Source: Streptomyces sp. NBRC 109706 (lineage in GTDB: Bacteria > Actinomycetota > Actinomycetes > Streptomycetales > Streptomycetaceae). From it: DNA of 64,000 bases. Where the stretch lies: contig NZ_BBOM01000004.1 of NCBI RefSeq assembly GCF_000974485.1, positions 1,116,001 through 1,180,000 of the forward strand, in the 5' to 3' direction. Of the stretch, positions 43,739-52,038 are shown in pieces (positions within the stretch are counted from its first letter, which is position 1; each line of letters begins with the position of its first letter). The translations under genes were made by a program, and so were the position numbers. A model generated the notes under the pieces. That model saw only the letters and a program-made list of their open reading frames with translations, did not search any database and was not told the origin of the DNA.

Positions 43739-43808
43739 GGGAGGCTCCCCAGACGGTGATGGTGGCGGATGCCCCGAGGGTGCGCGGGCAGCCCGGCGAC
43801 CTGGTTTT

Positions 43809-43822
43809 TCGAAGCGCTTCGA
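43809..43822. promoter_or_regulatory. LacI-type operator 1 (GH3 side)
   Basis: A perfect 14-bp palindrome, TCGAAGCGCTTCGA. For leftward GH3 transcription, a consensus -35 TTGACA (43851-43846) with an 18-base spacer and a weak -10 (GAGCAT, 43827-43822) lies just upstream. The operator therefore covers the expected transcription start. Symmetry with a central CG is typical of LacI-family sites. Confidence 0.8.
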
Positions 43823-43939
43823 TGCTCGGTTTTCCGTCGGTCCCCTGTCAAGTCCCAGACGGGCGCCGCCGTCCGGGATCATGTGTCTCCATGCTTTCCT
43901 GGGCGCCGCCCACGGCCTCAACTTTCTCTGAACCAGGGC

Positions 43940-43968
43940 TTGTGCACCCCGCTGGTGGGTCTTAACCT
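43940..43968 (+). promoter_or_regulatory. Promoter for the sugar transporter operon
   Basis: TTGTGC (43940-43945), a 17-base spacer and TAACCT (43963-43968) form a plausible vegetative promoter pointing at the binding-protein gene. The start of transcription would be near 43975, directly before operator 2. Confidence 0.5.
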
Positions 43969-43978
43969 CGGCGCAACA

Positions 43979-43992
43979 TCGAAGCGCTTCGA
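43979..43992. promoter_or_regulatory. LacI-type operator 2 (transporter side)
   Basis: TCGAAGCGCTTCGA is identical over all 14 bases to operator 1, 170 bp away. It lies about 10 bases downstream of the predicted -10 of the transporter promoter, a position suited to blocking initiation or elongation. The rest of the 310-base divergent region 43739-44048 holds the two promoters and the ribosome binding site GGAAGGG (44032-44038). Confidence 0.8.
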
Positions 43993-44048
43993 CCAGACAG
44001 TCCTCCACGGGGTCCCGAAGCGGCCGAACCTTGGAAGGGTTTCCCGCC

Positions 44049-45722
44049 ATGCCGAACTCCCCCTCCGCACCCAGCAGAAGACGGTTCCTCGCCTCCACCG
44101 CGGTGGCCGCCGCGGCCACGGCCGGCGGGGTCCCGCTGCTGACCGCCTGCTCATCGGACGGCGCCTCGGGCGGCGGCGGGGGCGAGGGCCGGATCGCGGA
44201 GACCGAGTTGGAGAGCATCCTCCCGACGTACCAGGCCTCCGAGGTGGCCTTCGAGCCGGACATCCCGGCGGAGAACGGTTCGAGCCCCGGCTACACCAGC
44301 TTCATCGGCACCGACGAGATGGGCGTCACCGTTCCCCAGCCCAAGGGCTCCGGCGGCGAGTTCCGGGTGATGACCCCGCTGTGGGGCACCCCGCCCTCGT
44401 CCGGGAACGACTACTGGACGGCGATGGACGAGGCCATCGGGGTGCGGATCAACTGGCAGACCCAGGACGGCAACACCTATGGCGAGAAGTTGGGCGCGGT
44501 GCTCGCCGGCAGCGACATCCCCGACCTGGTCTGCGTGCCGGGCTGGGAGCTGCAGGGCCAGATACCGCGCGCCATCAGCAGCCGCTTCGCCGACCTCGGC
44601 CCCTTCCTCTCCGGCGACCGGGTGCTGGACTACCCCAACCTCGCGGCCGTGCCGACCGCGGCCTGGGAGTCGTCGATCTTCGGCGGCGCGTTGCGCGGCC
44701 TGCCGATGCCGGCCCCGCCCATCGGCGGCGTGATCCCCTTCTACCGCCAGGACATCTTCGAGGCCAACGGCTGGGCACCGCCCACCAGCGCCGAGGACTT
44801 CCTCTCCTTCTGCCAGGACATCACCTCCGCCCGCAACCGCGTCTGGGCCTGCGAGGACATGAAGTGGTCCTCGTTCATCATCCACGGCGTGCTCCCCGAC
44901 AAGCCGCAGTACTGGGAGGAGGTGGACGGCCGCCTGGTCAACCGCTTCGAGACCGATGCCTATCTGGAGGCCCTGGACTGGACCAGACGCCTCTTCGACG
45001 CCGGCGTGGTGCACCCGGACGGGGTGGCCAACCAGGGCGACGCGCTGGTCCGCTTCACCTCGGGCGAGTCGCTGATGTTCAACCAGGGCCAGGGCGTCTG
45101 GCACAACACCCTCACCGAACAGCGCTCGGCCAACCCGGACTTCCGGATGAACGCCTTCGACTACTTCGGCGTCGGCGGCGAGGACCCGATCCTCTACGCG
45201 GGCAACGGCTCCAGCCTGTGGACCTTCGTCAACAAGAACCTCCCCGAGGAACGCGTCCGCGAGGCCCTGGAGATCGCCAACTTCTGCGCCGCGCCCTACG
45301 GCACCCGCGAGAACCTGCTGCGCACCTTCGGCGTCGAGGGGGTCCACCACACCGTCGAGGGCGACCAGCGGATCCGCACCCCGCAGGGCGAGGAGGAGGT
45401 CGTCCCCGACACCTATGTCTTCATCGCCTCGCCCGGCCACTTCGTCGCCGCCTCCGACGTGCCCACCCTGGTCGAGGACTGGACGGGCTGGATGAAGCGG
45501 CAGATGCCGTACGTCAGGGAGACGATCTTCTACGGCCGGCAGATCCAGGAGCCCGACCAGTTCACCAACCTCAACGACCAGTTCGAGGACCTGGAGGACG
45601 ACGTGGTCCGGGGCCGCCGCTCGATCGGCGACGTCCAGGACGCGGTCGCGGAGTGGCGCCGCAACGGCGGCGACGAACTGCGCGACTGGTACCAGCGGTT
45701 GCGCGACGACCAGTCCGCCTGA
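44049..45722 (+). CDS. Extracellular sugar-binding lipoprotein of a CUT1-type ABC transporter
   Basis: A 557-residue solute-binding protein, longer than average as in the LplA group. The signal peptide has a twin-arginine motif (SRRRFLAST) and a lipobox LTAC (Cys34), so it is a Tat-exported lipoprotein. The mature part is a type 2 binding protein (GSGGEFRVMTPLWG, GSDIPDLVCVPGWEL, WKSS-like aromatic patches such as DMKWSSFIIHGVLPDKPQYWEEV). With GH12 and GH3 enzymes in the locus, beta-glucan or xyloglucan oligosaccharides are the probable ligand. ATG 44049 is chosen over an upstream TTG. Confidence 0.9.
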   Translation: MPNSPSAPSRRRFLASTAVAAAATAGGVPLLTACSSDGASGGGGGEGRIAETELESILPTYQASEVAFEPDIPAENGSSPGYTSFIGTDEMGVTVPQPKGSGGEFRVMTPLWGTPPSSGNDYWTAMDEAIGVRINWQTQDGNTYGEKLGAVLAGSDIPDLVCVPGWELQGQIPRAISSRFADLGPFLSGDRVLDYPNLAAVPTAAWESSIFGGALRGLPMPAPPIGGVIPFYRQDIFEANGWAPPTSAEDFLSFCQDITSARNRVWACEDMKWSSFIIHGVLPDKPQYWEEVDGRLVNRFETDAYLEALDWTRRLFDAGVVHPDGVANQGDALVRFTSGESLMFNQGQGVWHNTLTEQRSANPDFRMNAFDYFGVGGEDPILYAGNGSSLWTFVNKNLPEERVREALEIANFCAAPYGTRENLLRTFGVEGVHHTVEGDQRIRTPQGEEEVVPDTYVFIASPGHFVAASDVPTLVEDWTGWMKRQMPYVRETIFYGRQIQEPDQFTNLNDQFEDLEDDVVRGRRSIGDVQDAVAEWRRNGGDELRDWYQRLRDDQSA

Positions 45723-45745
45723 GGCGCCCGCCACCGCCGACAGCC

Positions 45746-45778
45746 CCCACCCGGCCGAACAGTCCCCGGCCGGGTGGG
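45746..45778 (+). terminator. Intercistronic hairpin after the binding-protein gene
   Basis: CCCACCCGGCCG and CGGCCGGGTGGG form a perfect 12-bp stem with a 9-base loop, between the binding-protein and first permease genes. Such structures commonly reduce read-through or protect upstream mRNA so that binding protein exceeds permease. Confidence 0.6.
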
Positions 45779-45811
45779 TGTCCGGCGTCGAGAACCAAGG
45801 AGAAGATCCCC

Positions 45812-46876
45812 GTGTCCAACAGCACGGTGCCCCGGGCGGCCACCGAACCGGATCGGGAGCCCGAACCGGAACAGGCCCCCGTTCGCGGACGTGGGCCCCG
45901 CGCGCGTTCCCGTTCCCGCCGTGGCGATCCGCGGCTGAGGGGCGGCATCACCTTCCGCCATCGGCTGCGGCGGGACCGTGTCCTCATCCTGATGACGCTG
46001 CCCTGCGTGGCCGGACTGCTGGTCTTCGCGTACATCCCGATCGCCGGGAACGTCATCGCCTTCCAGTACTTCAGTCCCTACGCGGGCGACGGCTTCTTCG
46101 AAAGCATGGCCAACAGCGCCTGGGTGGGCCTGGAACAGTTCGAACGGATGGTCAACGACAGCTACTTCTGGGACGCGCTCCAGAACACGCTGGTCTTCTC
46201 CGCGCTCCAACTGGTCTTCTTCTTTCCCGTCCCCATCGCGCTCGCCATCCTGATCAACAGCATCCTGCACAGCAAGGTCAGAGCCTGGGCGCAGGCCGTG
46301 CTCTACCTGCCGCACTTCTTCTCCTGGGTGCTGGTCATCACCGTCTTCCAGCAGATCCTCGGCGGCGCGGGGCTGGTCGCCCAGTCGATGCGGGACAACG
46401 GCTGGGACGACGGCTTCGACCTGATGACCGACCCCGGCTTCTTCAAGTTCCTGATCACCTTCCAGGTCATCTGGAAGGACGCCGGCTGGGGCATCATCGT
46501 CTTCCTCGCCGCGCTCTCCACCATCAACCAGGAGCTGTACGAGTCGGCCGCCGTGGACGGCGCCGGCCGGTGGCGCCGCATCTGGCACATCACCCTGCCC
46601 GCGCTCCGCCCGGTGATCGCGCTGCTGCTGGTCCTCCAGGTGGGCAGCATGCTGACCGTCGGCATGGAGCAGTTCATGATCCAACGAACGGCCGTCGGCC
46701 CGGGCGCCGCCGAGGTGCTGGACACCTATGTGTGGAACACCGGCATCCAGAACGGCCAGTTCAGCTACGCGGCGGCCATCGGCATCGTCAAGGGCGTCTT
46801 CAGCCTGCTCCTGGTCTTCGCCGCCAACCGAGTCGCCCACGCGATGGGTGAGCAGGGGGTGTACAAGCGCGCATGA
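45812..46876 (+). CDS. Sugar ABC transporter permease, LplB-like
   Basis: A 354-residue permease with about 50 basic N-terminal cytosolic residues and six membrane helices (VLILMTLPCVAGLLVFAYI is the first). The EAA loop is YESAAVDGAGRWRRIWHITLPAL at about 250-272. The middle resembles LplB of the CUT1 family. GTG 45812 follows AAGGAG by nine bases; the very long upstream frame is not coding. It overlaps the second permease gene by four bases (ATGA). Confidence 0.93.
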   Translation: MSNSTVPRAATEPDREPEPEQAPVRGRGPRARSRSRRGDPRLRGGITFRHRLRRDRVLILMTLPCVAGLLVFAYIPIAGNVIAFQYFSPYAGDGFFESMANSAWVGLEQFERMVNDSYFWDALQNTLVFSALQLVFFFPVPIALAILINSILHSKVRAWAQAVLYLPHFFSWVLVITVFQQILGGAGLVAQSMRDNGWDDGFDLMTDPGFFKFLITFQVIWKDAGWGIIVFLAALSTINQELYESAAVDGAGRWRRIWHITLPALRPVIALLLVLQVGSMLTVGMEQFMIQRTAVGPGAAEVLDTYVWNTGIQNGQFSYAAAIGIVKGVFSLLLVFAANRVAHAMGEQGVYKRA

Positions 46877-47808
46877 GCGACACCAGTGTGCTCGTCGAGG
46901 ACGACGAAGAGATCGGGAAGCGCCGCAGGCCGCCGTGGGAGGAGCAGCCCACCAAGGTGGGGCTCACCGCCAAGGGCGTCATCCTGGGCATCGCGCTGCT
47001 GGCGATCCTCTTCCCCCTGTGGATCGTGGTGGTCACCAGCCTCTCGGACGCGGAGACCATCTCCCGCGCCGGCGGCCTGGTGATCTGGCCGGACGGCTTC
47101 AGCCTGGCCGCCTACCGGGAGTTGCTGAGCGGCGGACAGGTGGCCCGTTCCATGGTCATCGCCGTCGGCATCACCGTGGTCGGCACGCTCTTCAGCATGA
47201 CCATCTCGGTGCTGGCCGCCTACGGCCTCTCCCGGATGGGCTCGCTCTGGCACCGGCCGCTGCTGATGACCCTGCTGGCCACCATGTTCTTCGGCGGCGC
47301 CGGGCTGATCCCCTCCTATCTGCTGATCCAGACCCTCGGCATGATGAACAGCTATTCCGCGCTGATCCTGCCGATGGCGGTCAACGTCTTCAACATCCTG
47401 GTGCTGCGGGCGTTCTTCATGAACGTCGGCCAGGAGATCGTGGACAGCGCCAGGATCGACGGGGCGGGGGAGTTCCGCATCCTCTGGCAGATGGTGCTGC
47501 CGCTCTCCCGCGCGGTGCTCGCGGTGATCTCGCTCTTCTACGCGGTGGGCTACTGGAGCAACTGGTTCAACGGCTTCATCTACATCCAGGACCAGGAGAA
47601 GCTCCCGCTGCAGAACGTCCTCCAGCAGATCGTGATCGAGGGCGAACGGCCGGCCGGCATGGCCCAGGTGATCGGCACCGGGGCGATCCCCAGCCTGGCG
47701 GTGCAGACCGCCGTGATGGTGCTGGCGCTGCTGCCGGTCGCCGTGCTCTCGCCGTTCGTCCAACGGCACTTCAAGAAGGGCATGTTGATCGGCGCGGTGA
47801 AGGGCTGA
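46873..47808 (+). CDS. Sugar ABC transporter permease, LplC-like
   Basis: A 311-residue partner permease with six membrane helices; the EAA loop is VDSARIDGAGEFRILWQMVLPL at about 193-214. The N-terminal 30 residues are charged and cytosolic. It is coupled to the first permease by ATGA. No ATPase gene follows, so the system must borrow one, in Streptomyces usually a shared MsiK. GH12 follows 71 bases downstream. Confidence 0.93.
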   Translation: MSDTSVLVEDDEEIGKRRRPPWEEQPTKVGLTAKGVILGIALLAILFPLWIVVVTSLSDAETISRAGGLVIWPDGFSLAAYRELLSGGQVARSMVIAVGITVVGTLFSMTISVLAAYGLSRMGSLWHRPLLMTLLATMFFGGAGLIPSYLLIQTLGMMNSYSALILPMAVNVFNILVLRAFFMNVGQEIVDSARIDGAGEFRILWQMVLPLSRAVLAVISLFYAVGYWSNWFNGFIYIQDQEKLPLQNVLQQIVIEGERPAGMAQVIGTGAIPSLAVQTAVMVLALLPVAVLSPFVQRHFKKGMLIGAVKG

Positions 47809-47879
47809 CCGAGGCCGCGCCCCCGTCCCCCCTGACTTTCTCCGACCGGCTCACCCCCCACCGAGTGAAGGAGCTACCC

Positions 47880-48581
47880 ATGAGAACCCGAACCCTGCTG
47901 CTGGCCCCCGCCATCGCGCTGACCACCGTTGTCGGCCTCTCCGCCGGCACGGCCAACGCCGCCGTCTGGGAGACCTGCGAACAGTGGGGCAACTGGACGA
48001 CGGACGACGGCTACATCGTCTACAACAACATCTGGGGCGAGGGCGCCGGCACCCAGTGCGTCGAGGCCGACTCCGGCAGCAGCTGGACGGTGACCGCCGA
48101 CCACCCGAACACCGGCGGCATCAAGTCCTACCCCAACGCGAAGTGGATCGTGAACCAGCCGATCGCCGAGATCGACTCGCTCACCAGCAGCTACGACGTG
48201 ACCGTCCCCGCCGCCGGCGCCTACAACACGGCGTACGACGTGTGGGACGAGAACTACGACCACGAGATCATGCTGTGGATGAACTGGTACGGCCCGGTGG
48301 GCCCGTTGGGCTCCCCGGTCGGCCAGGCCACCCTGGGCGGCCACACCTGGGACGTCTACCACGGCAGCAACGGACACAACAACGTGTACTCGTTCCTGCG
48401 CCAGAACGGGAACTCCAGCTCGGGACAGGTCGATCTGCTGCCGATCCTGGACTGGATCACCGAACAGGGCTGGATGAGCCAGGACGAGGTCATCGGCGAT
48501 GTGCAGTTCGGCTACGAGATCACCTCGTCCGCCGGCGGACTCACCTTCGTCACCAACGACTTCACGGTCAGCGGCGGCTGA
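47880..48581 (+). CDS. Secreted GH12 endoglucanase/xyloglucanase
   Basis: A 233-residue secreted enzyme: signal peptide 1-27 (cleavage after ANA) and a single GH12 beta-jelly-roll domain, with no carbohydrate-binding module. The nucleophile is Glu129 (HEIMLWMNW) and the acid/base Glu213 (FGYEIT). TCEQWGNWTTDDGYIVYNN is the family's opening. GH12 enzymes cut internal beta-1,4-glucan bonds in cellulose, mixed-linkage glucan or xyloglucan. As the last gene of the transporter operon it should feed oligosaccharides to the transporter. ATG 47880 follows AAGGAG. Confidence 0.93.
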   Translation: MRTRTLLLAPAIALTTVVGLSAGTANAAVWETCEQWGNWTTDDGYIVYNNIWGEGAGTQCVEADSGSSWTVTADHPNTGGIKSYPNAKWIVNQPIAEIDSLTSSYDVTVPAAGAYNTAYDVWDENYDHEIMLWMNWYGPVGPLGSPVGQATLGGHTWDVYHGSNGHNNVYSFLRQNGNSSSGQVDLLPILDWITEQGWMSQDEVIGDVQFGYEITSSAGGLTFVTNDFTVSGG

Positions 48582-48607
48582 GCGGCCCCCCGGGAGCAGC
48601 CGACCGA

Positions 48608-48644
48608 CCCGGCGCCCGTGGCTCAGCGAGCCGCGGGCGCCGGG
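48608..48644. terminator. Bidirectional terminator between GH12 and lacI-type gene
   Basis: A 17-bp stem (one G-U pair in the rightward reading) with a 3-base loop lies between the convergent genes and includes the stop codon of the regulator gene. Its arms are CCCGGCGCCCGTGGCTC and GAGCCGCGGGCGCCGGG. It has no T-run but is very stable in both directions. Confidence 0.7.
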
Positions 48645-49654
48645 CCCGTGCTGGCCCGGACGGTGAGCGCCGGGGGCAGCAGCTCGATGCGCGGCGGCAC
48701 GGCGGACGGCCCCTGCCCGGCGGCGCCCGCCCTGGCCATCACCAGCTCCACGGCCAGCCGACCCATCTCCTGGGCCGGGATCGCCACCGAGGTCAGCGCC
48801 ACCGAGGTGCCGGCGGCGACCTGTTCGGGGCAGACGGCGACCACCGAGATGTCCTCCGGCACCGCCCGGCCCTGCTGCCGCAGCAGGCTGAGCAGCGGCT
48901 CGATCGCCGCCTCGTTCTGCACCACGATGCCGCTGGTGGCGGGCCGTTCGTCGAAGATCCTGGCCAGGGTGCCGGCGACCGACTCGTAGGAGCCGTCGCA
49001 CGGCCGGTGCAGCACCCGCATGCCCAGCTCGTCGGCGCGCTGACGCACGCCCCGCACCGTCCGCTCGGCGAACCCCGTGCGCCGCTCGTAGACGGCCGCG
49101 GCCTCGCCCACCACGGCGATGTCCCGATGGCCCAGGGTGGCGAGATGGTCGACGCAGAGCCGGCCGGTGGCCTCGAAGTCCAGGTCCACACAGGTGAGAT
49201 CGGTGGTGTCGGACGGCAGGCCGATCAGCACGGCGGGGCGGGGCGTCACCCGCACCAGCGGCAGCCGCTGGTCCTCCAGCTCCACGTCCATCAGGATCAT
49301 GGCGTCCGCGAGGCCGCTGCCGACCACGCGACGGGCCGCGTCCGGGCCCTCCTGGCCGGTGAGCAACAGCACGTCGTGCGCGTGCTCACGCGCGGTGGTC
49401 GCCACCGCGATCGCGATCTCCATCATCACCGGCAGGTACATGTCAGTCCGAAGCGGCATCATCAGGGCGATGATGTTGGACCTGCTGCTGGCCAGCGCCC
49501 TGGCGCCGGCGTTGGGGTGGTAGCCCAACTCCCTGATGCTGCGCTCCACCCGCTCCCTGGTCGGCAGGGAGATGGTCCGCTTGCCGCTGAGGACGTAGCT
49601 CACCGTGCTGGCAGAGACGCCCGCGTGCCGGGCGACCTCGGCGAGGGTGACCAT
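48623..49654 (-). CDS. LacI-family transcriptional repressor of the glucan locus
   Basis: A 343-residue LacI/GalR regulator. The N-terminal helix-turn-helix and hinge are canonical (MVTLAEVARHAGVSASTVSYVLSGK, then LGYHPNAGARAL). A periplasmic-binding-protein-like sugar-sensing core follows (NIIALMMPLRTDMYLPVMMEIA, TGFAERTVRG). ATG 49654 starts exactly at the helix-turn-helix and has GGAGAG upstream; the longer frame to 49747 lies beyond the start. Four copies of one palindrome near its own, the GH3 and the transporter promoters suggest autoregulation and local repression, relieved by a glucan oligosaccharide. Confidence 0.92.
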   Translation of the reverse strand: MVTLAEVARHAGVSASTVSYVLSGKRTISLPTRERVERSIRELGYHPNAGARALASSRSNIIALMMPLRTDMYLPVMMEIAIAVATTAREHAHDVLLLTGQEGPDAARRVVGSGLADAMILMDVELEDQRLPLVRVTPRPAVLIGLPSDTTDLTCVDLDFEATGRLCVDHLATLGHRDIAVVGEAAAVYERRTGFAERTVRGVRQRADELGMRVLHRPCDGSYESVAGTLARIFDERPATSGIVVQNEAAIEPLLSLLRQQGRAVPEDISVVAVCPEQVAAGTSVALTSVAIPAQEMGRLAVELVMARAGAAGQGPSAVPPRIELLPPALTVRASTGPAPAAR

Positions 49655-49703
49655 ATTCTCTCCAGGAACCGTAGGCGGGGGCGGTGGGGTACGGCGGCGG
49701 GGT

Positions 49704-49717
49704 TTGAAGCGCTTCGA
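49704..49717. promoter_or_regulatory. LacI-type operator 3 (between promoter and regulator gene)
   Basis: TTGAAGCGCTTCGA matches the other operators at 13 of 14 positions, keeping the full GAAGCGCTTC core. It lies about 31-44 bases downstream of the predicted start of the regulator transcript. Confidence 0.75.
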
Positions 49718-49754
49718 CGGCGCCCCTGCGGGCCCACCGCACGTCATGCCGATG

Positions 49755-49783
49755 ACCTTAAACCCGCCACGGAGGGGTGTCCA
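49755..49783 (-). promoter_or_regulatory. Promoter of the LacI-type regulator gene
   Basis: Read leftwards, TGGACA (49783-49778), a 17-base spacer and TAAGGT (49760-49755) make a good vegetative promoter. Transcription would start near 49748, about 94 bases before the ATG, with operators 3 and 4 on either side. Confidence 0.5.
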
Positions 49784-49790
49784 GGGATCT

Positions 49791-49806
49791 GTTGAAGCGC
49801 TTCAAC
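49791..49806. promoter_or_regulatory. LacI-type operator 4 (upstream of the regulator promoter)
   Basis: A perfect 16-bp palindrome, GTTGAAGCGCTTCAAC, ends eight bases before the -35 of the regulator promoter. Its centre is 88 bp from that of operator 3, about 8.4 helical turns, so a tetrameric repressor could loop the DNA between them. The dehydrogenase gene on the other side starts 216 bp away. Confidence 0.78.
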
Positions 49807-50021
49807 TCCCGGAACCGCCCCAGGAAATCCCACCGCGAACGGGTGCGATTCACCGCGCAACGGGTACATACGCTCCAGTAGTCCCCCCGCGGTTCCTCCA
49901 GCGGCGATCGGCCGCCCTCCGGCGCGTTCCGCCGTGGCCCCGTTCGACCCCGGCGCCCCAGCGGCGCCCACGGGGGTGCGCGACGCCCGACCCCCGATCT
50001 CGACGGTGAGGTGACCAGAGG

Positions 50022-51944
50022 ATGACCACCGAACGAGAGGCCCGCCGGATCGCCGAGGCGGCCCGCGACCCGGAGTGGCGCAGGCCGAGCTTCGCCAAGG
50101 AGCTGTTCCTCGGTCGGCTGCGCCTCGATCTGATCCACCCCCGTCCCGAGCCCGAGCCGGCGGACGCGGCCGAGGGCGAGCGTTTCCTGGCCCGGCTCGG
50201 CGCCTTCGTCGCCGAGCGGGTCGACGGCGCCGCCATCGAACGCGAGGCCCGCGTCCCCGACGAGCTGATCCAGGGGCTGCGCGAGCTCGGCGCCTTCGGC
50301 ATGCGGATCGCCCCCGAGTACGGCGGCCTCGGCCTGAGCCATCTCGCCTACGGCCGAGCGCTGGCCCTGGTCGGCACCGCCAGCCCCGCGCTGGGCGCGC
50401 TGCTCTCCGCGCACCAGTCCATCGGCGTCCCCCAACCCCTCGACCTCTTCGGCACCGAGGAGCAGCGCCGCGCCTATTTGCCCCGCTGCGCCGCCGGCGC
50501 CGTCTCCGCCTTCCTGCTGACCGAGCCCGACGTCGGCTCCGACCCGGCCAGGCTGGGCGCCACCGCCACCCCCGACGGCGACGACTACCTGCTGGACGGC
50601 GTCAAGCTCTGGACGACCAACGGGGTCATCGCCGAACTGCTGGTGGTGCTGGCCTCGGTGCCCGAGCGGCCCGGGCATCCGGGTGGCATCAGCGCCTTCG
50701 TGGTGGAGGCCGACTCGCCGGGCATCACGGTCGAGGCCCGCAACGCCTTCATGGGCCTGCGCGGCATCGAGAACGGCGTGACGCGGCTGCACCGGGTCAG
50801 GGTCCCCGCCGCGCAGCGGATCGGCGAGGAGGGGCAGGGGCTGCGGATCGCCCTGACCACGCTCAACACCGGCCGCCTCGCGCTGCCCGCGATGTGCGTC
50901 GGCGCGGGGAAGTGGAGCCTGAAGGTGGCGCGCGAATGGTCCACGGCCCGGGTCCAGTGGGGGCGGCCGATCGCCCGACACGAGGCGATCGGCGCCAAGA
51001 TCGCGTTCATCGCCGCCACCACCTTCGCCCTGGAGGCCATGGTCGAGCTGTCCGGCGAGCTGGCCGACGAGGAGCGCACCGACATCAGGATCGAGGCCGC
51101 CGTCGCCAAGCTCTACGGCAGCGAGATGGCCTGGCGGATCGCCGACGAGCTGGTGCAGATCCGTGGCGGGCGCGGCTACGAGACGGCGGACTCGCTGGCC
51201 GCCAGGGGCGAACGCGCCGTCCCCGTCGAGCAGTTGCTGCGCGACACCCGGATCAACCGCATCTTCGAGGGCTCCAGCGAGATCATGCGGCTGCTGATCG
51301 CCAGGGAGGCGGTGGACGCCCATCTGAAGGTCGCCGGCGCCCTGGTCGACCCCGACGCCAACCTCACCCGCAAGCGCAAGGCGGCCTGGGCCGCCGGCGG
51401 CTTCTACGCCCGCTGGCTCCCCTCGCTGGCCACGGGGCGCGGCCATCTCCCCCTCTCCTACGGCGACTTCCGGGTCTCCGACCACCCCGACCTCTCGTCC
51501 CATCTGCGGTACGCCGAACGCACCGCCCGCCGGCTGGCCCGCGCCGTGTTCTACGGGATGTCCCGCTGGCAGGGCCGGCTGGAGAGCAAGCAGAGCTTCC
51601 TCGGCCGGGTGGTGGACATCGGCGCCGAGCTGTTCGCCATCACCGCCGCCTGTGTGCACGCCGAGCGGCTGCGCGCCAGGGGCGAGAGCGGCGCCGAGGC
51701 GTACCAGCTGGCCGACGCCTTCTGCCGGCAGGCGCATCTGCGGATCGAGGAGCTGTTCCCCCGGCTCTGGCACAACTCGGACGGCTCCGACGCGCGGCTG
51801 GCCCGGGCCGTGGCCGACGGCCGGCACACCTGGCTGGAGGCCGGCGTCGCGGAGCCGTCCGACGACGGGCCCTGGATCGCCGAGACCCCGAGCGGCCCCT
51901 CCCCGCACCCCGATCTGCACCGGCCCGTGCCCCGCGCCCCGTAG
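50022..51944 (+). CDS. Acyl-CoA dehydrogenase family protein (long VLCAD-like form)
   Basis: A 640-residue FAD enzyme that introduces the alpha-beta double bond of acyl-CoA. The acyl-CoA dehydrogenase core spans about 55-440, with [15 protein letters not shown] and [15 protein letters not shown] for FAD and substrate binding, and the catalytic Glu in [11 protein letters not shown] near 424. About 180 further residues form a second helical domain, as in very-long-chain enzymes. ATG 50022 has GAGGTGACC-type sequence and AGAGG nearby. It follows the regulator locus divergently and is otherwise alone; the acyl substrate is unknown. Confidence 0.9.
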   Translation: MTTEREARRIAEAARDPEWRRPSFAKELFLGRLRLDLIHPRPEPEPADAAEGERFLARLGAFVAERVDGAAIEREARVPDELIQGLRELGAFGMRIAPEYGGLGLSHLAYGRALALVGTASPALGALLSAHQSIGVPQPLDLFGTEEQRRAYLPRCAAGAVSAFLLTEPDVGSDPARLGATATPDGDDYLLDGVKLWTTNGVIAELLVVLASVPERPGHPGGISAFVVEADSPGITVEARNAFMGLRGIENGVTRLHRVRVPAAQRIGEEGQGLRIALTTLNTGRLALPAMCVGAGKWSLKVAREWSTARVQWGRPIARHEAIGAKIAFIAATTFALEAMVELSGELADEERTDIRIEAAVAKLYGSEMAWRIADELVQIRGGRGYETADSLAARGERAVPVEQLLRDTRINRIFEGSSEIMRLLIAREAVDAHLKVAGALVDPDANLTRKRKAAWAAGGFYARWLPSLATGRGHLPLSYGDFRVSDHPDLSSHLRYAERTARRLARAVFYGMSRWQGRLESKQSFLGRVVDIGAELFAITAACVHAERLRARGESGAEAYQLADAFCRQAHLRIEELFPRLWHNSDGSDARLARAVADGRHTWLEAGVAEPSDDGPWIAETPSGPSPHPDLHRPVPRAP

Positions 51945-52010
51945 CCGCCCGCGCCGGGCGGCCGGAACCGACCCCCGCGCCCCTGGCCGGACCGGGACCC
52001 GGCGCGGGGG
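51945..52010 (+). terminator. Two hairpins after the acyl-CoA dehydrogenase gene
   Basis: CCGCCCG and CGGGCGG (51945-51961, 3-base loop) begin directly after the stop. A second stem, CCCCCGCGCC with GGCGCGGGGG, lies at 51972-52010 with a 19-base loop. They probably end the transcript before dxr. Confidence 0.5.
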
Positions 52011-52038
52011 CGCGGCGCGGCAAGGTGACAATAGGCAG

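Noticed and set aside
43769..45811. Upstream extension of the first permease frame (1035 codons)
   Set aside because: It runs out of frame through the binding-protein gene; GTG 45812 has AAGGAG and the family start.
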